NCBI GenBank assembly: GCA_032622095.1
Contig: CP136062.1
Span: forward strand, 141,500,351-141,564,350
From: Siphonodentalium dalli
Lineage: Eukaryota > Mollusca > Scaphopoda > Gadilida > Siphonodentaliidae
Length of the DNA stretch: 64,000 nucleotides
Direction of reading: 5' to 3'
In this document: piece after piece, positions 1 to 11,710 of the stretch
Layout of the letters: each line of letters begins with the position of its first letter
How positions within the stretch are numbered: position 1 is the first letter of the stretch
Translations under genes and position numbers: made by a program
Notes under the pieces: generated by a model
Seen by the model: only the letters and a program-made list of their open reading frames with translations
Database searches by the model: none
Told to the model about the DNA's origin: nothing

Positions 1-345
1 TTAGCGCATGCGTTTCTTACCTAAACGTCTCTCATCTCGAGTGAATTATTTAATGTAATTCTCGAAACTAATTGATTATTCTATTTATTTCACTTCTGCA
101 TCAATTTGGTTCCCGAAATATGATTAAAACACACAAAATTAATGAATGAAAGTCGCGATGTGGAGAAAGATTAACCAACAAAATTTCAGTCAAGATCAGT
201 AAGCGACGTAACGTCAATGACATAACGAGAAATGACATAATTCACTAGTGACATTACCATTTTTAGCTCAACTTTACTTTGTAAAGCTTGAGCTATTGCC
301 ATGGCTTGGTGTGCGTGTGTGCGTGTATGCGTGATTCGTCAACAA
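1..345. other. Unannotated leading DNA
   Basis: AT-rich sequence with no exon, RNA gene or convincing repeat that I can recognise. It runs directly into the satellite that starts near 346. A short TG/CG-alternating stretch sits at about 311-332. The missing first exon of the SLC35C2 gene was looked for here and not found. Confidence 0.4.
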
Positions 346-2929
346 TTTCCTTTAGCACGGGCTACAGTTCGTACCTTTGGTCCGATTATTATGAAATTTG
401 TCATGGATGTTGACATTGACATGTAGATGGGAACAAGTCATTTTGGGGTCATTTGGAAAAAAAACATGGCCGCCAGCGGCCATCTTGGATTTCAAAATTC
501 AATCCATTAGCACGGGCTACAGGCCGTACTGTTTGTCTGATCATCATGAAAGTTGTCATGGATGTTAATATTGACATGTAGATGGGAAACGAGTAATTTT
601 GGGGTCATTCGGCCCAAAAACATGGCCACCAGCAGCCATCTTGGATTTTACTCTTTGTATGACTAAATTCTTTAGCACGGGCTACAGGTCGTACTTTTAG
701 TCTGATCATCATAAAATTTGTCAAGAATGTTAATAATGACATGTAGATGGGAACGAGTCATTTTGGGATCATTCGGCCCAAAAACATGGCCGCCAGCAGC
801 CATCTTGGATTTTACTCTTTGTATGACTAAATCCTTTAGCACGGGCTACAGGTCGTACCTTTAGTCTGATCATCATAAAATTTGTCATGGCTGTTGAAAT
901 TGGAATGTAGATGGGAATGAGTCATTTTGGGGTCATTCGACAAAAAACATGGCCGCCAGTGGCCATCTTGGATTTCAAAATTTAATCCATTAGCACGGGC
1001 CACAGGTCGTACTGTTCGTCTGATCATCATGAAATTTGTCATGGATGATAATATTGACATATAGATGGGAACGAGTAATTTTGGGGTGATTCGGCCAAAA
1101 AACATGGCCGCCAGCAGCCATCTTGGATTTTACTCTTTGTATAACTAAATTCTTTAGCACGGGCTGCAGGTCGTACCTTTGGTCTGATCATCATAAAATT
1201 TGTCAAGAATGTTAATAATGACATGTAGATGGGAACGAGTCATTTTGGGGTCATTCGGCCAAAAAACATGGCCGCCAGCAGCCATCTTGGATTTTACTCT
1301 TTGTATGACTAAATCCTTTAGCACGGGCTACAGGTCGTACCTTTAGTCTGATCATCATAAAATTTGTCATGGCTGTTGAAATTGGAATGTAGATGGGAAC
1401 GAGTCATTTTGGGGTCATTCGGACAAAAAACATGGTCGCCAGTGGCCATCTTTGATTTCAAAATTTAATCCATTAGCACGGGCCACAGGTCGTACTGTTC
1501 GTCTGATCATCATGAAATTTGTCATGGATGATAATATTGACATTTAGATGGGAACGAGTAATTTTGGGGTCATTCGTCCAAAAAACATGGCCGCCAGCAG
1601 CCATCTTGGATTTTACTCTTTGTATGACTAAATTCTTTAGCATGGGCTGCAGGTTGTATCTTTAGTCTGATCATCATAAAATTTGTCATGGATGTTAACA
1701 ATGACATGTAGATGGGGAACGAGTAATTTTGGGGTCATTCGGCCAAAAAACATGGTCGCCAGCAGCCATCTTGGATTTTACTCTTTGTATGACTAAATCC
1801 TTTAGCACGGGCTACAGGTCCTACTTTAGTCTGATCATCATAAAATTTGTGAAGAATGTTAATAATGACATGTAGATGGGAACTAGTCATTTTGGGGTCA
1901 TTCGGCCTAAAAACATGGTCGCCAGCAGCCATCTTGGATTTTACTCTTTGTATGACTAAATCCTTTAGCACGGGCTACAGGTCCTACTTTTAGTCTGATC
2001 ATCATAAAATTTGTCAAGAATGTTAATAATGACATGTAGATGGGAACGAGTCATTTTGGGGTCATTCGGCCAAAAAACATGGCCGCCAGCAGCTATCTTG
2101 TATTTTACTCTTTGTATGACTAAATCCTTTAGCACGGGCTACAGGGCGTACCTTTAGTCTGATCATCATAAAATTTGTCATGGCTGTTGAAATTGGAATG
2201 TAGATGGGAACGAGTCATTTTGGGGTCATTCGGACAAAAAACATGGCCGCCAGTGGCCATCTTGGATTTAAAAATTTAATCCATTAGCAGGGGCCACAGG
2301 TCGTACTGTACTGTTCGTCTGATCATCATGAAATTTGTCATGGATGATAATATTGACATATAGATGGGAACGAGTAATTTTGGGGTCATTCGGCCAAAAA
2401 ACATGGTTGCCAGCAGCCAACTTGGATTTTATTCTTTGTATGACTAAATCCTTTAGCACGGGCTACAGGTTGTACCTTTAGTCTGATCATCATAAAATTT
2501 GTCATGGCTGTTGAAATTGGAATGTAAATGGGAACGAGTGATTTTGGGGTCATTTTGGACAAAAAACATGGCCACCAGCGGCCATCTTGGATTTCAAAAT
2601 TTAATCCATTAGCACGGGCCACAGGTCATACTGTTCGTCTGATCATCATGAAATTTATCATGGATGTTAATATTGACATGTAGATGGGAACGAGTAATTT
2701 TGGGGTCATTTGGCCAAAAAACATGGCCGCCTGCAGCCATCTTGGATTTTACTCTTTGTATAACTAAATTCTTTAGCATGGGCTACAGGTCGTACCTTTA
2801 GTCTGATCGTCATAAATTTGTCATGGATGTTAACGATAACATGTAGATGGGAACGACTCATTTTGAGGTCATTCGGCCGAAAACATGGCCGCCAGCAGCC
2901 ATCTTGGATTTAACTTTTCTCTTCATGTC
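346..2929. repeat. Satellite array, ~16 monomers of 155/164 bp
   Basis: A tandem array read by the anchor TTAGCACGGGCTACAGG. The anchor recurs at about 352, 507, 672, 836, 990, 1154, 1318, 1473, 1637, 1802, 1965, 2129, 2284, 2453, 2609 and 2773. Spacings fall into two classes, about 155 bp and about 164 bp. The short class has a TTCAAAATTTAATCCATTAG junction and the long class has an ACTCTTTGTATGACTAAAT junction. Part of the array repeats as a three-monomer unit of about 482 bp (836 to 1318). Each monomer carries CATGGCCGCCAGC followed by AGCCATCTTGGATT. The many minus-strand open frames here are translations of the repeat, not genes. The array probably lies in an intron or upstream of SLC35C2. 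Confidence 0.95.
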
Positions 2930-3670
2930 TATAAACTAGTATTAGACATTCAACTTTCCACATTCCTAATCGCTCCATTGACTGTAATACATTAAATTAT
3001 TCCCTTTCCAAGTTGAGCTACAGTGTCATTGACACTTTCATTAATTAACGGCGTTTTCCATGTAAATCGCTCTTAGGAGTGTAATAAATATTATTATTAC
3101 ATCTTAATTTCCTCCATAAATGAATATTGGCTTAAAGTGACACAAAATAGCATTAAACAACATTGTAGACAATGGAACCACAAGATGTGGTACACAGCTA
3201 CCTGAAAATAGGACATTTATAATACAGTAAGTTGACTCCATGTGAACTCATTAGCATGTATCTGTTGGAAATAGTAAAAGTTCAATATTTCAACATGTAT
3301 GTTGTCAGTTACTGCATGAGTGTCTCCAAGAACTGTCCCTGGATGTGAACCGATACCGTGACAGAGCCTCACAAGTGCGACTTCAGCTAATCCACATCTG
3401 TACCCACATTTTTCTAAATGGCTTGGTGGATAGGATATTTAATATTTATAACTTTTTGGCAGAGGCCATTTTACATGTATTGATCCTCTTCAAACTTACC
3501 TATGAACATGATTAATTGTGGAGCCTTTGTAATATGTCACTTTGTGTTGTAGCTTAATTTATCATGACATCGCAGACATAATTTGCAATAATTTGCAATT
3601 GTTTGCTGTGTCATGACTATAAGATTTACACCAGGAAGTGGATCCAATAAATATTTTGAGTCTGTGTTTA
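2930..3670. other. Non-coding DNA between satellite and first recognised SLC35C2 exon
   Basis: No exon, RNA gene or clear repeat is seen. Because the first recognised SLC35C2 exon starts in phase 0 at 4258 and lacks an N-terminus, this stretch is probably intron. The expected upstream exon, which should end in a motif like FYNKW followed by a phase-0 donor, was searched for and not found. Confidence 0.4.
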
Positions 3671-4119
3671 GGCAGGCCTGCAAATAGTGTGTCTGTCATT
3701 TGCAGAATGAGGTCGCCAGAGAGTGAATTTAGTGATGCTATCCTGCACAGTGGAGCATCACCAAATTCTCCCTCTGGCGGCGTTATTCTGCTTAGGCCTC
3801 ATTTTCTGGGAAGTATCTCTAGTCTCAAATTAACATTGTTTTTAGTAACTTTTTCCTTTCTGGGAAGTGTCTTTATCCCCTAATTTGCAGAAGATAAATA
3901 GCATAATCGAGGTGACTACTAGTAATGGGTGAACATCACCAACTTAAACTGGGGACTTCAATATGTTCCTAGGTCTCCCATATCAGTTGGGGCCTAAGCA
4001 GAATGAGGTTCCGAGAGGGTGAATTTAGTGATGCTAGCCTGCTGTGTGGGGTAGCATCACTAAATTCACCCTCAGAGAACCTCATTCTGCAAATGACAGA
4101 CACACTATATTCAGGCTTG
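3671..4119. mobile_element. MITE family A, long variant
   Basis: The ends are inverted copies of TAGTGTGTCTGTCATTTGCAGAATGAGG (3686-3713 region and 4076-4106 region), followed inward by inverted stretches around GTGAATTTAGTGATGCT. The unique centre contains CCTAATTTGCAGAAGATAAA and is shared with the copies at 5971 and 23129. No coding capacity is present; the plus-strand open frame at 3638-3883 is repeat sequence. It is a non-autonomous foldback or MITE-like element lying just upstream of the 4258 exon. Confidence 0.8.
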
Positions 4120-4257
4120 CTTTGAGGTCAGCTGGTCGGTAGTTAACTGCAAACTAAATGATGATTTTAAAAAATACACCTAATTTTCTTTTTTTTTCGA
4201 ATTAAATGTACATGTACTAATTTTTTCATTGAATCCTATGCACTGTTTCCATTTCAG

Positions 4258-4408
4258 CATTTCCATTATCCTCTGTCACTCACAATAAGCCATCTAGTTA
4301 TAAAATTCATAGTCGCTAGCACAGTACGATGGGTGATGGAATGGAAGTCAGGGGAGCCCAGAGTCATGCTAACTTGGGGTGCTTATGTGAAGCGTGTGGC
4401 GCCACCAG
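4258..4408 (+). CDS. SLC35C2: SLC35C2 exon, TM2 region and RVMLTW block
   Basis: The acceptor is the AG at 4256-4257, after ATTTC, and the donor is GTAACAG at 4409. The exon starts in phase 0 and ends one base into a codon. It reads HFHYPLSLTISHLVIKF and ends VAPP, matching the human segment that starts HFPLFMTMLHL and ends RRVAPT. The hydrophobic stretch is the second membrane helix. Upstream coding sequence must exist, since the initiator and first helix of the family are not here. No ATG-initiated frame covers the exon start, so it is missed by simple ORF calling. Confidence 0.92.
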
Positions 4409-5965
4409 GTAACAGTACCTATATTTGTGATTGCACATTAAAACCGTCTGGTTGCCATTGCAAAACACACCATTTTCACATCATATATTATTTACAGTGT
4501 ACTCAAACTGATCAGATATAGTTTATTATTAGATGCACATTTTGCATAAATTCCAGTAAATTCAGGCAAAAATTACAAGACATTTTCAACAAAGAATTTC
4601 TCTGGATCTATCAGGCGAAAATTCTTGAATTTCACATATCATCTTCGTTGCATTTTGAGTCTGAACAATTATTAAGAGAAGACAAAAACAATGGGTTTGA
4701 ATACATTTGAGGGGTTGAACTTGAAAATACCATTTAGGCCCATTTAGGTACCAAGAACTACTAGAATAATTATAGTAATTTTACGCTACAATCCAATCAC
4801 CAAATAGCTTATTGTCTGAGCTCTATGAGAGGATGTTTCATTTGTGTCATAATGTTGAGTTGAATTTTTAATTGCATGATATATAACATCATACCCCCAT
4901 ATATTACAATGAAGAATAAATATAAGCCACAAATATTTTAGCCCAATAAAACACATGTTGGGATGCTAGCTGGGGGCAATCAACTGGACATAGGCCACAG
5001 TATATATTTAGATATTGTGGTCAGCTGGGGATTCGGCTATGGACCTATGACCTAAAACTCATCTCAACCCAATGTTTCATTGATCAACAGGCATGACATG
5101 AACATTCTTAAATATAAAAATTATTTATGGGTTGTTGTCTTTCTAAATGAAAATAATTATGAAATTTATTGAATGAAGAAAAATTTCCATCAAGTTGAAT
5201 GTTCTTGAATATTGCTTGTATCAAATTTCAAAAATAAATTTCTAATAAATTTTGAGAAATCCACTGTTGAGATATCAGGAAATTTTGGCAAAAGATGCGT
5301 CTAAGCCTTAATGTTCCAGTAATGAAATTGGGAAAATTTGCACCATTTTTAATGTTTATAATTGGAATATAGGAGTAAACATTGTCAATGTGAATATCTA
5401 TGTAATCAAATGGTATAAATGTAATGCATTTCTTACATGGAGATGTTTTATTCCTACTTGCGAGTAGAGCATAGGTATTTGACATTTTTCATAGCATATA
5501 GGGGAAGTCATATCATTTGTTCACAATCACAGAGATTTGCTTTGAAATAAGAATTTTAGGGTAAGAAATTTGGGGAAAATTAAAAACCATTGCCAATTGG
5601 CCCATATCCAGCCTCTTATGTTGTCAAACAAGAGAAAGAAAACCTGGATATGCACAGCTAAAATATATCTCAAAGTAATTATTCTCATAAAGCATATGTT
5701 GAAGATATCAACACACAACCTCATTCTTAAATATGCCAATACAAAAAATTGGCTGTTTGTGCTATTGGATTCAATATACGAAACTCAATATTTACATTTT
5801 TATCACAAGTTGTGGTTCGTATCATATTTTTCGTATCATATTTTTCAAGATATTTTTCGTATAAAACAATTGTGACACATTAGTCAAATATATCTTTAAC
5901 TAAATTCGCACCTCTTAATTGGAAAATAAATTCTGATATGATCAATCACGGATAACTCAGTCTAA
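4409..5965 (+). other. SLC35C2 intron, unremarkable AT-rich DNA
   Basis: Intron sequence between the exons ending at 4408 and starting at 6425. Apart from the MITE at its 3' end I see no RNA gene, coding exon or clear repeat. Short open frames on both strands near 5228-5875 have no recognisable domain. Confidence 0.5.
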
Positions 5966-5967
5966 CT

Positions 5968-6293
5968 ATCAAGCCTGGACACATTGTGTCTATCATTTGC
6001 AGAATGAGGTCCCCAAAGGGTGAATTTAGTGAGTTAACATTGTTTTAGTTACTTTTCCTTCTGTTCAGTTTCTATATCCCCTAATTTGCACTTTTTGCAG
6101 AAGATTAAATGCATAATCGAGGTGACTAATGGGTGAACATCACCAACTTCAACTGGGGAACTTCAATCTGATTTCATCTCTCATCACTTTGTGATACCCT
6201 CATATGTGAGCTTTGCAGGATAGCGTCACTAAATTCACCCTCTGGGGACCTCATTCTGCAAATGAGAGACACATTATTTGCAGGCTTTCTAAG
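5968..6293. mobile_element. MITE family A copy
   Basis: It begins CAAGCCTGGACACATTGTGT and ends with the inverse GACACATTATTTGCAGGCTT. The interior shares GTAACTTTTCC-like and CCTAATTTGCA segments with the copy at 3671. It lies about 130 bp upstream of the 6425 exon. The open frame starting in its right end (6213) is repeat sequence. Confidence 0.75.
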
Positions 6294-6424
6294 TATCAGA
6301 AAATTATTAGGCACATTTGTGTAATATTTGCTTTTCTAGTTGTTATGACATCATTATTTTCCCCACACATTTTACCCCCTCCATGCCTTCTGAGTTGCAT
6401 TCTGATAGTCCGATTCTATTTCAG

Positions 6425-6488
6425 GTATAACCGGTGCTATTGATATTGGTCTTTCAAATTGGAGTCTTGAGTACATTACTGTTTCATT
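6425..6488 (+). CDS. SLC35C2: SLC35C2 exon, GLSNWS block
   Basis: A 64-nt exon with a strong acceptor (TTCTATTTCAG) and donor (GTAAGTAC at 6489). The one-base carry-over from 4408 completes a glycine. The peptide is GITGAIDIGLSNWSLEYITV then S and a split L. It matches the human block ALDVGLSNWSFLYVTVSL, the most diagnostic motif of the SLC35C family. The exon ends two bases into a leucine codon that is completed at 8000. Confidence 0.95.
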
Positions 6489-6651
6489 GTAAGTACATGT
6501 ACATGCCAACTGTAGTCATCTTGTTTTAATATTGTAGTACTTGAATAGATTCTTGCATTATGTTTCTGGAGTGGTCTAATAATCATTTGCTGGGATGTTC
6601 AGATAATATAAACATATGACAGACAGAGAAACAACATGTGGATTCCCATTC

Positions 6652-6758
6652 ATTCATATGTATGATGAAGGAATGATCATATGATAAGCTCAACAAACAG
6701 CCTTGTTTGTTAAACTTGTTAGAGGATCATTCATACAAATGAATGAATGGGAATCAAG
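6652..6758. repeat. Imperfect palindrome in intron
   Basis: Inverted arms of about 30 bp read GATTCCCATTCATTCATATG on the left and CAAATGAATGAATGGGAATC on the right, separated by about 50 bp. The nearby segment ATGTTCAGATAAT also occurs in the family-D MITEs, so this may be a degraded relative. Confidence 0.6.
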
Positions 6759-6783
6759 TAACCGCCCATCAGTGAGTTTCCAG

Positions 6784-6977
6784 TTATCAAAGGGCTAAAG
6801 TTGTACAGCATTAAAGACCCTGTGGCATTGCATTCTGTTATATATGAGTCTCCCATAGGGCACATTGTATATATAAGAGAATGTACTGGCTTAAAAGATC
6901 AAGGTAAATATTGTTAGGCCAATGCATTCTCTTATATATGCAAGGTGCCCTATGGGAGATTCACATGAAAGGGTTAA
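6784..6977. mobile_element. TTAA-flanked MITE family B copy (degraded)
   Basis: A copy of the family defined by the TATATATGCGAG palindrome. It contains CAGCATTAAAGACCCTGTGG and ATGCATTCTCTTATATATGC, and ends CATGAAAGGGTTAA. The left end is degraded (AAAGGGCTAAAG). It is non-coding and lies in the SLC35C2 intron. Confidence 0.7.
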
Positions 6978-7999
6978 ACATTCTATTTTATTTACATTGA
7001 AAGTTTTAGGTGCCCTCAAGGTTAAAACAACATATCTATTAAATCAGCAAATTTTACTCCTTCTAATCACACTCATATGATTTGCTTCTTTGCTGGATTA
7101 CCAGAAAGATAGAGGAAACCTACAGTTTTTGACCGAATACAGGAATTGTCATGAGTGGGTACCAGGAAATACCAAAAATCTGTCTTTGTTGTACACACGA
7201 TTGAGAGAATTCTCGTAATTAGTCATAGATTTCCTTTTTATTATTTGCGTTTTTGTATTTCAATTATAATTTTTTCTCTCAGGTGCTTGTTTTGCTAAAT
7301 TAAATGTAGACGAAACCGAAACAGCTGATTGCCAACAAACAACCTTCAATGAAAGAAGCTGTGCTTCCGCATATCAAAATAGTCACCCTTTTACTCCCAA
7401 TTATTGTTTGCCAAAAGTATCTTAATAGGCAAGTTTAATTTTGATAACATTTAACATAGAGAATAAAGTTCCATTATCAGTCCCACTTTAAATAACATAA
7501 TAGCATTAACATTAACACAATTTCAACTCCTCATGCATATTCTTTTAGTGAGAGTGCATGACCGTGATTTTCCGGAAGTAATACTATGAAGGTAAATACG
7601 AAAACAAATAACAAAATCATATTTGCTAACTGGGACAAGCGATTGATACACCGATTATTTTCCAGCCATTTAGAGCTATTTCACGGTATTTCTACCTTGT
7701 AAAATCTTTCTTTCAAGGAGAAGAAATCTCTCATGGTCCCACTAGTCTGGTCCCTTTGCTGTGGTGTTGAGAAAATTAACTAAACACATAAATTTCATAG
7801 GCCCTATGGCTTTCACAACTCCTAATAAAATTGATGACTCTCCCATTCTGGTGGGAGACAAATTTTTATATTAACATGTCAGGTCTCATACTGCCTCGGA
7901 ATTTCAAGCTTTTTCAAAATTGTACATAATTTGAACCGTAACATCTTCAAAATTAGATTATTGATTGATTTGAACATATTCTCTTTCATCCTATTTCAG

Positions 8000-8072
8000 A
8001 TACACCATGTGCAAAACTTCTGTTGTGATATTTATTCTAGGATTTTCAATATTATTCAAGCTAGAAAAGTGT
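8000..8072 (+). CDS. SLC35C2: SLC35C2 exon, YTMCKTS / FKLEK helix
   Basis: The acceptor CTATTTCAG precedes 8000 and the donor GTAAGTAT starts at 8073. The first base completes a split leucine, then 24 codons read YTMCKTSVVIFILGFSILF and KLEKC, ending in phase 0. The human equivalent is [24 protein letters not shown]. This is the substrate-facing helix conserved in triose-phosphate/nucleotide-sugar transporters. A second possible donor (GTGTAAGT) lies two bases upstream; see findings. Confidence 0.93.
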
Positions 8073-8288
8073 GTAAGTATAATGATTATTTCCACATTAT
8101 TAAAAAAAAATAAATAAAAAGAATTAATTGAAATGAGTCATTGTAATAGAAATGTCCTGGAACATAAATTATAATTTTACCCACTCATTTCATTATCAGA
8201 TTTTAAAGATCTTATAATTCGATAACATAAGGAGTGGAATGAATTCTTAAAATAATATAAAATTTTCCTCTGAACATGACCTGGTCCT

Positions 8289-8455
8289 TTAACCATTTCA
8301 TGACGGGAGCTCTGCTGGTGCAGCATTAAAGATACTGTGCCAGTGCATTCTCTTATATATGCGAGTCTCCCATAGGGAGCCTCGCATATATAAGAGAATA
8401 CATTGGCACAGGGTTTTCAGAGAATTTCAAAAAGCTCCAGTCATGGAAGGGTTAA
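8289..8455. mobile_element. TTAA-flanked MITE family B, intact short copy
   Basis: A 167-bp element with TTAA at both ends: TTAACCATTTCATGACGGG on the left and GTCATGGAAGGGTTAA on the right. The centre is a near-perfect palindrome around TATATATGCGAGTCTCCC. TTAA duplications and termini beginning CCC/CCA suggest a piggyBac-type non-autonomous element (inference). It lies about 220 bp downstream of the 8000 exon. Confidence 0.8.
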
Positions 8456-8469
8456 TTTTAAAGGAAACA

Positions 8470-9905
8470 GGCCCACTCGCCCCAGGGCCCACTCGCCCCA
8501 GTCGACCTGGGCCAGCTCGCCCCGGGCCAGCTCGCCCCAAGGGACAATGTCTTATTTAAGTTGGTTGGTTTTCTTTTGTGTCTTTTTGCTTGCTTTCTCT
8601 CTCACTCTCTCCCTCCTTCCGTCTCTCTCTCTCTCTCTCTATAAGGGTTGTCAGGAGATAGAATGGATAGTTGGGTAGTAGTGATATAATTATTTATTTC
8701 GCTGATAACAATAATAACTCTTTTGCTCTTAAGATATAACGCAGCACATTTCTTCAGGAATGCACCTGTCGTCAGTTCTGGTGGAATCCCATAGGACACG
8801 GATCTGTTTTGCCTTCTGGGTGTACGCCGTCCGACTGTCGGTTTCAAGGTCGACGGCTAAGACGTTTAACTCTACAATTTTTTTAAATACATTTATTCAT
8901 TAACTCATGAATGAATTGGACCCAAAACTCAGGCACAGCCTATTTTATTGGGTCCAAACTCTACAATTGGTGCCTCCCGCATCAATAATAGCGGAACCAG
9001 CTTGTAGAATGTCACATCACTCCCGTGGACATTTAGTCTTCGATGCCAGCCTGAAGAAAAAAACAAATGAGTTAATAAACAAATGACAGTAATTAATTTA
9101 TTTTGAAATCTGTTATATAATATTGGAATTAATTAATCGAATTATTAATATTATTAATTCTCTGAATACGCGATTAATTAATTAATCAAATTATTTAATT
9201 ATTATAATTATAGATTGTTGAATTTAATATGTTTGTTACTGAATGTTGTTGAATATCATTAAATATACATGTTGAATTAAATATACACACCTTCGAGATC
9301 ATTATTTGTCCGCACGTCATGCCGAAAGATACTCCATTTTATCGATCGAAAATGTGCTGGAGTCGAGCCACTGCCGTTGTACATAGTCGGCATATGAAAG
9401 TGATTATCTATCACACGTTCTGAAGCCATCTCACCCTCTGAAGTGTGAGGTGTGATTAGTCGACTGGTTGGGCCTACTGTGTAAACAACATGCTTCTATT
9501 GTTTTGATAGGATAAGAATGGGGACAATAACGGCTAAGGGTTTCCCAAACTCCAGAGATAGTGAGATGAACTCAGAGAATAAGAGAAACTTTAATATCAA
9601 GAATGTGAAAACAGTTCATTATTGTTATTTATGAATTCGCTGGTTCGTCGTTCAAACCAACTAGTGTGATATACTGGCTATTATTTTTGCTAACAAACGT
9701 GCCTAAAGTAATCTAAATGTCGAAATTGATGGACATAACTCTGAAATATATCATAATATGAACTTAAAAAATTAATATATCAATATATATTAACTTATTT
9801 ACAACTTTAATACAAATGTAATACCCGGGCCAACTCGCCCCTGAAAGCTGGGCCAGCTCGCCCCAAAAACTGCCTGGGGCGAGTGGGCCCTGGGGCGAGT
9901 GGGCC
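8470..9905. mobile_element. 1.4-kb element bounded by GC-rich inverted repeats
   Basis: The left end carries two copies of GGCCCACTCGCCCCAG followed by GGGCCAGCTCGCCCC motifs. The right end carries the same motifs inverted (GGGGCGAGTGGGCCC twice, with GGGCCAGCTCGCCCC just inside). The interior is AT-rich and non-coding, with a (CT)n microsatellite at about 8598-8642. No clear target duplication is seen. It is probably a non-autonomous DNA transposon of a family I do not recognise, inserted next to a family-B MITE. Confidence 0.7.
8598..8642. repeat. (CT)n microsatellite
   Basis: An interrupted run of CTCTCT, longest perfect block about 18 bases, inside the 1.4-kb inverted-repeat element. Confidence 0.85.
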
Positions 9906-10139
9906 CGGATCCATTTTAAATGGTATCCCAGATGCAGGAATTAAAAGTAACAAGCCTTCCACATAATGATGTCACAGACTGAAAGTCACATGTCTGCATG
10001 TGGTATGCACTTGAAATTAACAAGTCAAATGCAAGATTCCAGAGTGAAACTAACGTCACGTGACATGCAGGTGTTTGTACTTTTAGGGCTGGTCTTGTTC
10101 ATATGCACTAGATTTAGACTTAAAAGACACATTATGATT

Positions 10140-10358
10140 TACAGTAACGCTCTAATTAATCGACTCCTTTTAAACACAGCAGAATTATGGGTAACTTTTC
10201 AGGATTTAGTCGAAAATATGGCTTGTTGCCATTCATCGGAAAGCTCTCCCCGAGAGCTTTCCGATGAATGGCAACAAGCCATATTTCCGACTAAATCCTG
10301 AAAAGTTACCCATAATTCTGCTGTGTGTAAGGAGTCGATTAATTAGAGCATTACTGTA
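10140..10358. mobile_element. MITE family C, long-palindrome copy
   Basis: Almost the entire element is one palindrome with arms of about 105 bp. It begins TACAGTAACGCTCTAATTAA and ends TTAATTAGAGCATTACTGTA, with TA at both ends. The centre is GAAAGCTCTCCCCGAGAGCTTTC. TA flanks and CAGT termini resemble Tc1/mariner-type MITEs (inference). The plus-strand open frame 9966-10301 reads into this palindrome and is not a gene. Confidence 0.85.
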
Positions 10359-10896
10359 CTTCAGCAAATAAAACCTATAAATTAGCAACCAAACACTATC
10401 TCAACTGGAAGAATGTAGCAATCTACTAAGATTATCGAAAATTCCAACCACATCGACTGTACATTTCCATAGAATACAATGTTTGAACTACACGGAAATG
10501 TAAATATTTACTACTTTATTCAGGACGATTTATTAGGCGTTATAAATAGTCACTGCATGTAATTCGTTTATAGCAATATTGTTGTTTTCTGCATATTTTT
10601 ATATAAAATTTTGGAAAATAACTTATATTTGGCATGACTCTTTGTTATTCAGTGAAATGCTTCACAGTACTTTAAATGGCAGTAGATAGAGAATACATGT
10701 GTACCTACAGTTTTTGTTTGAATTCGTGCTCACATAAACCGCCGACAAGCTACAGTGAAATAAAGAAAGTTACAGTGAAATAACGAAAGTTACAGTACTA
10801 GTCAATAACGAAATCAAGTGTAACTGTGACTTTTAAGAGATACATTCGACGAACTACATTTCTGTAATTTCCCGCTATTTTATGGACAATCATATA

Positions 10897-11104
10897 TTAA
10901 CCCTTTCATGATGGGAGCTGTGCTGGTGCAACTTTTTTTTTTTTACATTCTTTTAAAAATTATAAAAAATAATATTAAATTTGTTAGGCCAATGCATTCT
11001 CTTATATATGCGAGGCGACATATGGCCAACTCGCATATATAAGAGAATGCATTGGCACAGGGTTTTTGCAACAATTCAGGAAGCTCCCGTCATGAAAGGG
11101 ATAA
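10897..11104. mobile_element. TTAA-flanked MITE family B copy
   Basis: It starts TTAACCCTTTCATGATGGG and ends CCCGTCATGAAAGGGATAA, with one mutated TTAA. The central palindrome is CTTATATATGCGAGGCGAC and its inverse. It lies in the intron before the 11711 exon. Confidence 0.8.
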
Positions 11105-11205
11105 ATAGTGGTTTTCTGCTTCCACTTAGGTGGCCTGGATAGTTATCTTAGGATTTACGATGTGCACCTCACTTGGATTCCGTAATATTAAAGATGGTCA
11201 ATCCA

Positions 11206-11459
11206 AGCCTTGAAATAGTGTGTCTGTCATTTGCAGAATGAGGTTCCCAGAGGGTGAATTTAGTGATGCTACCCCGCATAGTGGGCTAGCATCAACAAAT
11301 TCACCCTCTGGGAACCTCATTCTGATGAGGTGTAAGCAGAATGAGGTCCCCAGAGGGTGAATTTGGTGATGCTAGCCCGCTATGCGGGGTAGCATCACTA
11401 AATTCACCCTCTGGGGACCTCATTCTGCAAATGACAGACACCCTATTTCAAGGCTTGGC
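11206..11459. mobile_element. MITE family A, short variant
   Basis: The termini are CAAGCCTTGAAATAGTGTGT and the inverse CACCCTATTTCAAGGCTTG. The interior is two nested copies of the AGAATGAGGTTCCCAGAGGG palindrome, with TGCTACCCCGCAT hairpin centres and no unique spacer. It lies 250 bp upstream of the 11711 exon. Confidence 0.8.
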
Positions 11460-11710
11460 TATGTTACTAATTTAGAAAGGCACAACATTCTAATTTGAAA
11501 ATCTATCTATTAAAACACATTTAAGTGAATTGTCATGTGTAACACTCTCCTGTGTTTTGAATGAAAATACAACCATGTCTTCAAAACTTCATAGAAGTTT
11601 TTGTTATTGTTGTAAGTTTTGCTAGGAAGAGATAGAACTTAGGTGTACATGTTCTTCTTTTATTCCTAGTGTTTGCAATGATATTCTTCACATATTGTTA
11701 TAAATTTCAG

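Noticed and set aside
836-2622. Five minus-strand open frames of 60-90 residues with similar peptides
   Set aside because: They are translations of the satellite monomer, repeat with its period and have no splice or domain support.
3300-4257. Missing first SLC35C2 exon (expected FYNKW motif)
   Set aside because: Looked for in all plus-strand frames upstream of 4258; no matching peptide with a phase-0 donor was found.
8359-8678. Overlapping plus-strand frames with GPTRPSRPG-like and Ser/Leu-rich peptides
   Set aside because: They read the GC-rich terminal repeats and the (CT)n run of a transposon.
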